DNA of 64,000 nucleotides from Apostichopus japonicus (lineage: Eukaryota; Echinodermata; Holothuroidea; Aspidochirotida; Stichopodidae): assembly GCF_037975245.1 (NCBI RefSeq), contig NC_092561.1, positions 12,895,001 through 12,959,000 on the forward strand, read 5' to 3'. Under the pieces are notes generated by a model that saw nothing but the letters and a program-made list of their open reading frames with translations, did no database searches and was not told the DNA's origin. Within the stretch, counting starts at the first letter, position 1. Every line of letters starts with the position of its first letter. A program made the position numbers and the translations under genes. Positions 52,601 to 59,011 of the stretch are shown in pieces.

Positions 52601-54855
52601 AGGATCAACCCTGTATTTCTAGGATCAACCCTGTAATTCTAGGATCAACCCGGTATTTCTACAATCAGCCCTGTATTTCTAGGATCAACCCTGTATTTGT
52701 ATTTGTATTTTTAGGATCAACCCTGTATTTTTAGGATCAACCCTGTATTTCTAGGATCAACCCTGCATTTCTGGGATCAACCCTTGTATATCTAGGATCA
52801 ACCCTGTTTTCGTAGGATCAACCCTGTATTTCTAGGATCAACCCTGTATTTTGTTCAACTCTGTATTTCTAGGATCAACACTGTATTTGTAGGTTCAACC
52901 CTGTATTTGTAGGATCAATCCTGTATTTTTAGGATCAACCCTGTATTACTAGGATCAACCCTGTATTCATAGGATCAACCCTGTATTTCTAGGATCAACC
53001 CTGTATTACTAGGATCAACCCTGTATTCGTAGGATCAACCCTGTATTTCTAGGATCAACCCTGTATTTCTTGCACCACTCTAAGTTCTAGAACTCATCAT
53101 TTTTTATTAAACTGTTTGAGCTGATAAAATGTACTATTCTTCAGCTCAAAATAAAACACCTGTCATCAGGTGTAAGATTTTGTTTTGTACAGTAAGTTGT
53201 CAGTTTGTCCTAGAGATTGACTTTGCTACCACATGAAATCATACTCATGAAAACAGCTCCAAAAATTATCTTTATTTTTTTTTTTTTTTTGCTTATACTC
53301 TCAAGGTTTCCAGTACCTAGAACAATTAGAAACCATGAAGGGAGTTTTGAAGCAGAAATTCATGTTATTGATGGGAAGTTTTTCAATCAATAACTTAATA
53401 CAGAACTCTTCAAACAATGAATCAATTCATTCTTCTTCATATTACTTGTTCTGCTTTCCTTGAGAGCAAATTCTCCAACATTTGTTGGCTAAGATGTTTT
53501 TAATAATTCTGTAAATGTGGCAGAATTGTAGTGTTAAATGATACAAATGTCAACTGTTATTCGGTGCATTTTCCACTTCAACTTAATTATATCAGGGTCA
53601 ATACATGCATATTAAAAACACATATGTATGTTATAAGTAAAATTATGCAACAAAAGTAAACAAAAGAAAATGAAGGCTAAAATACAAAGATAGAAAGAAG
53701 GTGTAATCCATACCAAAAAAAGTGAAAGAAAAGTAAGTCAAAGACATAACAATTGAAAATATTCTTAAACATTTTAATACACTTAGGGATAGGGTTAAGA
53801 TTGATGTCTTTGTGGTGTAGTAATGGTAGTCTCATCTGTAACCAGGGATTGTTGCCAGGGATTGCAGCCATGTCAACATCCATAGATATCGGTGGTAATT
53901 GTCACCATGAACAAAGTTGAGTTCAGCCTCAAAGAAATATGGATGTGATGAATGCACAGTAGTCTGGTTCTCTCCTGAAACACAACTAGCTTGTTAAATT
54001 GATATAATAGAGTAAATATGTTTCTAATACTACCCACAATCCCACACCAACACACAAAACAATATGAGCACACAATTTATGTCACCCAGTATTATTAGAC
54101 ATATATACATTAATCAGCTATCAATATTCAACTTGTTTAATTTACATAGGCAATCAATCTCAGAGTGATCATTGTTAAAACTGTGGTTTTGCCGTACAAA
54201 TTGACCATCCAAGACTGCACCAAATTACTAGAGTTATCTTCCCTAAAATCAATTACCATTCATTCCACCTTCTCTATATTTACTTGAAGGAAATACTGAG
54301 CAGAATATTTGACTGAACGATTCATTAGATCGAGATAAACTTCCATTTACTCACTTTGTTATCAAACCAATCAGGGCCGTATAACCTAAAAGTATAGTTT
54401 AGGTTCAAACCACATTTTGGCCTCCCAAGTTTTTTTACCATCTGAATGTGGAAAATACAAAACAAAATAATGCATGTGACATCTTATTTCTGTTTCCATA
54501 TGTGCACTAAAGTTTTCTTTGTCCAATACTTTCAACAAATAAAACTAAAGTAACATTACTAAACTACGCTGCTTAGATTCTACTGGAAGTTTCATTATTA
54601 ATAAAAATATGACTCAGTTATGGTCACCTTTATTTATAACTTATTTAATTTGTTTCAATTATGTGTCTCTCTCTCTCACAGGAAGCTCACACTCACATGA
54701 ATCTTGGGGCGATTCTACACATGAATAACAAACTCGAATCAGCAGAGAGGAGTTACCTTAGAGCACTGGAGATAGAACCAGGACATGAAACTACCTCTCA
54801 GAATCTCAAGAAACTTCGTACTCTGATGAATAAACGAAAGATTGGCTCAAAGTAA
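28072..54855 (+). CDS. TMTC2: TMTC2: ER O-mannosyltransferase with TPRs (gene-level entry, 5' incomplete)
   Basis: Ten exons, listed separately, join in frame to 862 codons, one partial codon and a stop. TMTC proteins are multi-pass ER membrane enzymes that transfer O-linked mannose from a dolichol donor to extracellular cadherin domains; vertebrate TMTC2 has also been tied to ER calcium handling. Order along the encoded part: transmembrane region and luminal loops (residues 1-225), the family-specific DUF1736 segment (about 228-300), a hydrophilic Asn/His/Lys-rich loop (306-415), further membrane helices with the AERILYIPSMGY motif (447-458), then about nine TPRs to the C-terminus. Conserved blocks such as NDFWGT, GSHKSYRPLC, ASHPIHTEAV and GIVGRADVGA point to TMTC2 rather than its paralogs. 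Human TMTC2 is 836 residues, so only about 30 N-terminal residues should be missing; the loop is longer here. The start codon and exon 1 were not found. Confidence 0.95.
28655..29418 (+). other. TMTC2 intron occupied mostly by a MITE
   Basis: This 764-bp intron has a GT donor and an ATCCACAG acceptor. About 515 bp of it (28691-29205) is the family W MITE, so the pre-insertion intron would have been about 245 bp. Confidence 0.85.
28687..29209. mobile_element. TTAA-flanked MITE, family W copy B (inverted relative to copy A)
   Basis: TTAA occurs at 28687-28690 and 29206-29209. The inverted ends are AGTCTCAATACGTGTTTGC (left) and, inverted on the right, AGTCTCAATGTGTGTTTGC. It matches the reverse complement of 10944-11462 along its length, sharing TTATTGAGTTATCTGTCGTT and CCCTAAAAGCTCAG when inverted. 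It lies 33 bp downstream of the exon 2 donor. The 63-codon frame at 28789-28980 falls inside it and is not an exon. Confidence 0.88.
29419..30403 (+). CDS. TMTC2: TMTC2 exon 3: DUF1736, hydrophilic loop, membrane helices
   Basis: The acceptor CATCCACAG ends at 29418 and the frame starts at phase 0 with K-Q-F-I-H. Residues 195-522 of the encoded part. DUF1736 is recognised by ADNPAADSDDLVTRTLTF, LLLCPYNLSFDWSMGTIPLV and DPRN. A transmembrane segment (about 288-305) is followed by a loop of about 110 residues rich in Asn, His, Lys and Ser with a four-His run. Then come FPFLPASNLFFYVGFVIAER and LYIPSMGYC, a TMTC signature. The exon ends with EEMLYRSGIHVNPPK and a first base G (donor G|GTAATT at 30403, phase 1). 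The frame read past the donor to 30582 is intronic. Confidence 0.95.
30404..32879 (+). other. TMTC2 intron, 2.5 kb
   Basis: Contains purine/pyrimidine-rich low-complexity tracts at about 30637-30760. A GC-richer plus frame of 101 codons (31143-31448) has no recognisable domain. The acceptor is preceded by a run of T and TTCATCTGTAG. No mobile element identified. Confidence 0.7.
32880..32994 (+). CDS. TMTC2: TMTC2 exon 4: first TPR
   Basis: The acceptor CATCTGTAG ends at 32879. Bases CT join the previous G to give Ala, then W-G-N-L-A-N-I-L-K-M. This restores the TPR start AWGNLANILKMEGKVNEAET of the family. The exon continues AYRNALKHRVNMADVHYN and ends with CT before GTGAGT (donor at 32994, phase 2). 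The canonical TPR residues W, G, A and Y are present. Confidence 0.95.
33017..33801. repeat. 86-88 bp minisatellite beginning 22 bp after the exon 4 donor
   Basis: The unit contains GACAGCACAGACACCAGGTG, then GGAGGGTAGTACATAGGTCT, then a conserved GGGCCAGCCTTGATCCTGG block. Units start near 33025, 33111, 33198, 33283, 33369, 33457, 33543, 33631 and 33717. The later units alternate 88, 86, 88, 86 bp because every second one has CATCCAGG in place of CATAGG. It lies wholly in the intron. The long open frames on both strands (up to 230 codons) are consequences of repetition. Confidence 0.97.
34226..34311 (+). CDS. TMTC2: TMTC2 exon 5: TPR
   Basis: The acceptor TTTTGCAG ends at 34225. Base A completes Leu with the CT of exon 4, giving N-L-G-I-L-L-Q-E-S-R-R-F, then HEAIESYQKAIHFRPRLS. 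This is the second TPR, matching the vertebrate block NLG.LLQE..RF.EA. The donor is TCA-A|GTGAGT at 34311 (phase 1). Confidence 0.94.
34793..34977 (+). CDS. TMTC2: TMTC2 exon 6: TPRs
   Basis: The acceptor TTCCCGGACAG ends at 34792. TG completes Met with the A of exon 5, then A-H-L-N-L-G-I-V-L-T. The exon encodes a TPR with GRLKEAEYIYLHAATLTDD, the linker GLKDPRNQMKGIISS (vertebrate TMTC2 also has LKDP here) and the first half of the next TPR, MFNLGRLMQNQGRFE. The donor is GAG|GTACTG at 34977 (phase 0). Confidence 0.94.
34978..36495 (+). other. TMTC2 intron, 1.5 kb
   Basis: No repeat array or mobile element recognised. A C-rich tract lies near 35780-35800, and the intron ends in a long pyrimidine-rich tract before TTACAG. 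Confidence 0.7.
36496..36574 (+). CDS. TMTC2: TMTC2 exon 7: TPR
   Basis: The acceptor TTCTCATTACAG ends at 36495. The frame reads EALKVYHKALARRPDFYAPQ, then SIYNML and a first base G. This completes the TPR started in exon 6 and begins the next; vertebrate TMTC2 has APQSLYNMMGEAY here. The donor is CTA-G|GTGAGT at 36574 (phase 1). Confidence 0.94.
37181..37882. repeat. 104-bp minisatellite, about 7 copies
   Basis: The unit includes ATGTTGGTGGTCTCTTGGCT, AGTGGGACAGCATATAGGAT and GTTAGCATTGAGTTTCCCCC. Unit starts at 37258, 37362, 37466 and 37570 are exactly 104 bp apart. The next start (37671) follows after 101 bp, and the outer units are truncated. The central units are nearly identical, which suggests recent amplification. 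Confidence 0.97.
38956..39329. mobile_element. TTAA-flanked MITE, family Z copy 3 (best preserved)
   Basis: TTAA stands at 38956-38959 and 39326-39329. The inverted ends are AGGCATTGAAGACTCG (left) and, inverted on the right, AGGGCGTGAAGACTCGAG. The 366-bp element aligns with copies at 3899-4256 and 12572-12929. The open frames on both strands are by-products. Confidence 0.88.
40223..40698. repeat. 118-bp tandem array, 4 copies, each with a TATA-like motif
   Basis: GATGTGTTAAAGCTGTAT recurs at 40223, 40346, 40464 and 40582. Each unit also contains CATGGCGTATTCACTCTTTA and TATATAAGAGC. The array ends about 150 bp before the recognisable LINE sequence. Confidence 0.95.
40860..42770 (+). pseudogene. 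Broken non-LTR retrotransposon: reverse transcriptase ORF2 remnant
   Basis: The left boundary is approximate. Coding similarity starts with SNIPNSFVFFPT, and RT proper starts near 40950 with MSKLKNGKSPGYDN. RT motifs include SNYRPISVLPVISKIIERL, ISKAFDTIDHRIL, VPQGSILGPLLF and the catalytic FADDT (about 41625-41640). The C-terminal domain (41922-42464) includes LYNALVLPHLNYSLLVWG. A TAA stop interrupts the RT frame at 41406-41408, and the frame is lost between about 41790 and 41921. The endonuclease and any ORF1 are absent, so it is 5'-truncated. An A-rich tail with AATAAATAAATAA ends it near 42766. Jockey/CR1-like in type; clade not determined. It is inserted in the TMTC2 sense orientation. 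Confidence 0.9.
45780..47340. repeat. Block of diverged repeat units with AGGTCA motifs
   Basis: Related phrases recur at irregular spacing: AAACACGATATCTCAAGAA, AAACATGATATCTCAAGA, AAACATGATAACTCC, AAACACAGTATCTCC and AAAAGTGATATCCCAAGA. Each is followed downstream by a CATATTTGGCATG or GTCATGCTTGGTAGG-like phrase, then GAACCCT, and in some units GAGGTCAA...GTCATTTTGGG. An exact-looking tandem duplication of about 81 bp lies at 46143-46304. I read this as several decayed copies of one dispersed repeat of a few hundred bp. No coding capacity. Confidence 0.7.
47282..47294 (+). promoter_or_regulatory. Perfect DR1 nuclear-receptor half-site pair
   Basis: AGGTCAAAGGTCA is two AGGTCA half-sites with 1-bp spacing, the established consensus for HNF4/RXR/COUP-type receptors. 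It lies in a decayed repeat in a TMTC2 intron. Function is not shown by the sequence; the site may simply be part of the repeat. Confidence 0.4.
47533..47782 (-). mobile_element. tRNA-derived SINE, copy 2
   Basis: On the minus strand from 47782 the head reads GGAGTGTTAGCTCAGTGGTT (A box), then CCCCGGTTCGAGTCACTCC (B box consensus GGTTCGA). The body is shared with copy 1 at 7454-7695, including CTAAGAGACTGACTTCGGTC and GCCGATGATGGCTTCTTTGC. The tail is a CATA-type simple repeat. It lies 219 bp upstream of TMTC2 exon 8, antisense to the gene. Confidence 0.9.
48002..48123 (+). CDS. TMTC2: TMTC2 exon 8: TPR
   Basis: The acceptor CTCCTTTGTAG ends at 48001. GT completes Gly with the G of exon 7, then E-T-Y-Y-H-L-E-N-L. 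The exon encodes QEAEYWYKQSLECKPDHVPA and HLTYSNLLSKT, matching the vertebrate EAEHWY...HIPAHLTYGKLL. The donor is ACG|GTAAAA at 48123 (phase 0). The frame beyond it to 48246 is intron. Confidence 0.94.
48124..48955 (+). other. TMTC2 intron, 0.8 kb
   Basis: No repeat or mobile element recognised. It ends with a T-rich tract and CACTTTTTAG. Confidence 0.75.
48956..49037 (+). CDS. TMTC2: TMTC2 exon 9: TPR
   Basis: The acceptor CTTTTTAG ends at 48955. The frame reads KRVLQAEDMLKKAMLLEPEN, then PNVYRHY and a first base G. It completes one TPR (AED.LKKA...EP) and starts the next. The donor is TAT-G|GTAAGT at 49037 (phase 1), a consensus site. It is short (82 bp), but phases on both sides match exons 8 and 10. 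Confidence 0.9.
49038..51608 (+). other. TMTC2 intron, 2.6 kb
   Basis: Contains a GT/G-rich tract (about 50240-50285), purine-rich sequence near 50130-50220, and the 42-bp tandem repeat listed separately. Nothing else recognised. Confidence 0.7.
51014..51212. repeat. 42-bp tandem repeat, about 4-5 copies
   Basis: The unit is GTTACACTATGTATCTCAAC followed by CACATTAATTGATGAGCCTT and CT. One copy lacks the central part. Confidence 0.9.
51609..51787 (+). CDS. TMTC2: TMTC2 exon 10: TPRs
   Basis: The acceptor CTCCAATTTCAG ends at 51608. GA completes Gly with the G of exon 9, then Q-L-L-N-E-H-G-R-H. It encodes ADAAEYYQQAFDLKPEDFEI, then AFNLANALRQAGDGESAERF and YWKASELKPD. This completes one TPR and encodes most of another. 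The donor is GAT|GTACGC at 51787 (phase 0), a weaker donor than the others. Reading on to the in-frame stop at 51833-51835 would drop the last TPR, so the splice is preferred. Confidence 0.92.
51788..54681 (+). other. TMTC2 intron, 2.9 kb
   Basis: Contains the 20-bp minisatellite listed separately. The remainder (51788-52321, 53075-54681) has no recognised structure apart from a run of T at about 53271-53290. It ends in a (CT)n tract before the acceptor CTCTCACAG. Confidence 0.75.
52322..53074. repeat. 20-bp minisatellite, about 35 copies
   Basis: The unit is AGGATCAACCCTGTATTTCT, with many single-base variants. Occasional broken units (TTTCGTTCAAACCTG near 52558, TTTTGTTCAACTCTG near 52849) mark older boundaries. 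It is entirely intronic. Confidence 0.97.
54682..54855 (+). CDS. TMTC2: TMTC2 exon 11: last TPR and stop
   Basis: The acceptor CTCTCTCACAG ends at 54681, phase 0. The frame reads EAHTHMNLGAILHMNNKLES, then AERSYLRALEIEPGHETTSQ and NLKKLRTLMNKRKIGSK, with a TAA stop at 54853-54855. It matches the vertebrate end NLGAIL..NG.L..AE..YLRAL, followed by a basic tail. No ER-retrieval KKXX motif is obvious. Confidence 0.95.
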   Translation, partial: EAHTHMNLGAILHMNNKLESAERSYLRALEIEPGHETTSQNLKKLRTLMNKRKIGSK

Positions 54856-56294
54856 TACCAAAAGCTGAAGTAGAGAGGAAGCTTGGCAAACATGGTAAGA
54901 GGATGAATGAAGAGAAAATGAAACATCGGAAACAGGTCCGAATGAAAAAATTCAATAAAGGGGTGGAAATAATCATGAAAGGAATACTAGTTTGTAGCGA
55001 TGATTGTCAAAAATTATATTTTTTTATAGCAAGCTTTGCAATTGTTTTACCTGTTCGGTGATCACATCATATTAAATATTGAAATATATATTATTGGAGT
55101 TGAGCAAAATCATGTTGCGTGTTGTAATTTGGAAAACCAAGGCATATTATTTAAGTAATATAACCGCGTAGACACACAATTATGGTTCAGTCTTTGGTAT
55201 AGGATCATGCTGTAGATTGCTACAAGGAATGAAGTGAAATCATGTCGTTGTTGGTAATTTTAAATCCTTGTATATTACCTAATTAATTATACTGGACACA
55301 CAATTATCTTTATATCTTTAGTGGTACGGGATCATATATTTGTGAATATTGAAAAAATACTACAAGGAATGGATTGTAATCATGTCGTTGTTGGTAATAT
55401 TGGACTGTGATTTAATTCAGCTTATATTGCACATATTGTCGTATATTCTGATTGGGGGTCTTTGTTAGATGACAAGCCATTTTGAATGTTGTTACCTGTG
55501 TTTTCTTATGTTTGGTTGTTCCTGAATGCATCTTCAATATCTCTTTGACTTGAATGAATTTGTTTTGACAGACAAGCATGTTTTTAATTCCTCTAATCTG
55601 TTACATATGACAGTAGTGTAGAGATGATTTGAAGGTAATTGGTCAGTTTCATAAACTGATCACTTCAAGAAAGCTAATTGAGTTTATGGAACATTTATTA
55701 CAAAGCATGAAAAAACGAACACAGCCAAATTACTTTCAAATTGCCACTAGCGGCGATGAAATTTCATAACCTATAAAAAGTCGAAAGAAATTGGTTTGAT
55801 AAATTTCTCATTACTTTCACTGCAATATGTCTGTACTCCTCTTCCACAGTACAGACAATAGGTTTAATTTTAGGTGATTTTCGAAGGTTAACAGGTATGA
55901 TGGTTACAACAAAGGGACAGGGAAATGAATAAAATGGAGGAGGGGGGGGGAGGGAAGTAGAACCAATAATGTTTCTTCTTGTCATCTAATTAGTCTGGGA
56001 ATTAATAGTTTTAATCATGCTACAGACAAAGCAAGGCCAGTTCTATTGTTCAACAATCTTGTAGATGTATGGCTCGCATTCTAATAATTGCAATGATTCT
56101 TATTAAATCCATGTCTGGTGGTGTCTGCCTTGAAATGTCTTTTCTTCATCTTTAAAGTAGGGTAGTGTTCAACATGGTTGAGGCACTGATTGTGTTTGTT
56201 ACCTGTTATCAGTGAGCCAAAAGGTTTGTCTGAGGTGAAATAATGTTAATGACTAACAGCTCTTCAATGCTTGTGCAATATTTCATATAAATAA
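54856..56294 (+). other. Presumed TMTC2 3' UTR and downstream DNA
   Basis: No coding signal. An early AATAAA lies 98 bp after the stop, and others follow further down. The true UTR length cannot be fixed from the sequence. A G-rich tract lies near 55940-55955. Confidence 0.5.
54954..54959 (+). terminator. Candidate polyadenylation signal AATAAA
   Basis: First AATAAA after the TMTC2 stop codon, followed by a GT-rich stretch (GGGGTGG). Several later AATAAA hexamers exist, for example at 61089-61094, so use of this one is uncertain. Confidence 0.35.
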
Positions 56295-57113
56295 TGTCAA
56301 TGGAGGTAGACATATGTGTAAGAGAATTCAGGAGTATTCTACTGTCATCACATATTAGTCAATGGGGGTAGACAGATATGTAGGCTTATTCTACTGTCAT
56401 CACATATTAGTCATGTCAACAGAGGTAGACATATGTATGGAGTATTCTACTGTCATCACATATTAGACATGTCAATGCTGGTAGACAGATATATGGAGTA
56501 TTCTACTGTCATCACATATTAGTCATGTCAATGCAGGTAGACAGACATATAGGATTATTCTACTGTCATCACATATTAGACATGTCAATGCTGGTAGACA
56601 GATATATAGGATTATTCTACTGTCATCACATATTAGACATGTCAATGCAGGTAGACAGATATATAGGATTATTCTACTGTCATCACATATTAGACATGTC
56701 AATGCTGGTAGACAGATATATAGGATTATTCTACTGTCATCACATATTAGACATGTCAATGCAGGTAGACAGATATATAGGATTATTCTACTGTCATCAC
56801 ATATTAGACATGTCAATGCAGGTAGACAGATATATGGAGTATTCTACTGTCATCACATATTAGTCATGTCAATGCAGGTAGACAGATATATAGGAGTAGT
56901 CTACTGTCATCACATATTAGACATGTCAATGCAGGTAGACAGATATATAGGATTATTCTACTGTCATCACATATTAGACATGTCAATGGTGGTAGACAGA
57001 TATATAGGATTATTCTACTGTCATCACATATTAGACATGTCAATGGTGGTAGACAGATATATAGGATTATTCTACTGTCATCACATATTAGACATGTTAA
57101 TGCAGGTAGATAG
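56295..57113. repeat. 57-bp minisatellite, about 14 copies
   Basis: The unit includes CATGTCAATGCAGGTAGACA, GATATATAGGATTATTCTAC and TGTCATCACATATTAGA. Because 57 is divisible by three, 19-residue periodic frames stay open on both strands (up to 112 codons). The units near 56465-56760 alternate between AATGCTGG and AATGCAGG, indicating a dimeric higher-order unit. It starts about 1.44 kb after the TMTC2 stop. Confidence 0.97.
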
Positions 57114-58744
57114 GTAGAAAATTGTGACAAGACACCATGTCTTTTTTTCATTCATATTATATATATGCAGTAATTAATTAGTTTGTCATATTCATGAATC
57201 TATTTCCCCTTTGTTTGAAAGTACATATGTAAGTTTGATGTTCAACCTAGAATGCTTTAATTAAAAAAAAAATGAATCCTTCAAACATTCATGTATGAAG
57301 GACCTCCTAGATTTTGCCTGGAAATATGAAATCTGTGTGGGTTGATCTTTCAATCATGATTTAAAAAAAAATAATAATTTGAAAATATTGAAAGATGAGA
57401 GGTTTAGAACAGGTGCAACGGAAATATCGTAATGAATATTGGAATTGTAACTTTTGGTAATATGGCTGTGCACTGGGTGGATACAATTGACTTTCCTGGT
57501 AGAGCATCACTTGGTGAGGAGAAATAATCACTTCCGATTCAGACATCTGTTGTCAGTGACTGATAAGTACCAGCTTATTGCACCCTTTGATGTACTTTTT
57601 GTAGAACATTGCACAAGACACTGTGAGTTAATCAGAGGCGTGTTAATTGCAGTAATGCAACCAGTTATATATGATATATATCTATCTATTTAGGCTGCCA
57701 CAAGCAGATTATTAATCATGTCCTAGAAAGGTGGATAGTTGGTGAGGGAGGGGGGTTAGTTGGTGAGGGAGGGGGGTTAGTTGGTGAGGGAGGGGGGTAT
57801 TTGGTGTTGGGGCTAGTTGGTGGGAGAGGTTAGGCTAGGGCCATCATATTCTAGACAAAGTACTGACTAATGGCAGTAGGGAGATGTGGGTGAGTGTGGG
57901 TGGTTGTGGTTCTTCAGATTTTATATGGTTGGGTGAGTAGGGTTTTTAGAAAATTCTTCTTTATTTGAAATTGATGGGCTTTTTATTAGTTTTGTTTTAT
58001 TGGAAAGAGTTATTAACTTATCGTACAAATAGAGTGACAAAAGATAGTTGGAGTATTCTTACCAACCAGTTTGCCTACAGTATTTAAAGATGCCAATTTT
58101 TCCCGTATTAAACTTCCCTTAAATTAAAATCTTTTGGACCCCTAATTAGTAAAATTACCCCCTATCATATTTCCTTCTTTCTTATTAAATCTGAATTTTG
58201 AGGTTCAGTCAAGAGTAGAAGATGAGCTGTCTGAAAAGGGATGAGTAATGTATCTTAGAATTTGATTATCCAATCGAATTGCCCTAAAGGCAAAGTATAA
58301 CCACACCTTCTGAAAAACATGAGCTTATGTATATTCCCCAAAGTTCATCGTCAAATTAAAAAATTGCAAATGACCAATTTTGCCAGCATCTGGCATTTCA
58401 TTTAAGAGATAATAAATCTCATGTAATTCTGTGGGTCGTCTAAGTCGAGATGTGGTAATAATCTGACTTATTCTGCGTCCAGATTCATGATAAAGTTCCA
58501 TCACATCTTTAAACTGATCTGTGATTTGTGACTGTGTGTGATGTAATGATACAACAGGGACTTATCACATTGAACTTGAAATGATAAAAGCAGACAGTTT
58601 TTGTTGTTGTTTTCTTCTATCTAGAAGGGAGAATATTTTAAGTTGGATTTATTAATATAATATATTCTAGACAGCTGTTTGAAGTCAATTAATACTTGTC
58701 ATAGTAACTCTGTAAATTAATGAAGCTGAGATTGATACCACTGT
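57114..58744. other. Non-coding stretch with a short G-rich tandem repeat
   Basis: At about 57737-57800 the 21-bp phrase TTGGTGAGGGAGGGGGGTTAG is repeated about three times. Otherwise nothing recognised. Confidence 0.6.
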
Positions 58745-59011
58745 AATAATAATAATAAATTACATTTATATAGCGCTTAATACAGCGTTTCAGAGCGCTT
58801 TACAAAGTAGTAAAGAGACAAAGGAAACCAAGGAAAATAAGAAACTAGGAATCAAACAGAAATGTTTGAAGTTGTCTCTTGAAAATACAGAGGGAGGGAG
58901 AGTCACAAACGTGTAATGGGATTTCGTTCCAAAGAGAAGGCGCAGTGACAGAAAAGGCACGATCGGCATACATTTGACCTCAGACCTTGGTCCCAGGGGA
59001 CTGTGAGACAC
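58745..59011 (+). repeat. Dispersed repeat, GCGCTTTACA family, copy 2
   Basis: An (AAT)n start is followed by ACATTTATATAGCGCTTAAT and CAGAGCGCTTTACAAAG, then by TTTGAAG and CGTTCCAAAGAGAAGG. The order of blocks matches the copy at 24672-25000. The minus-strand 73-codon frame across it is not a gene. Confidence 0.7.
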
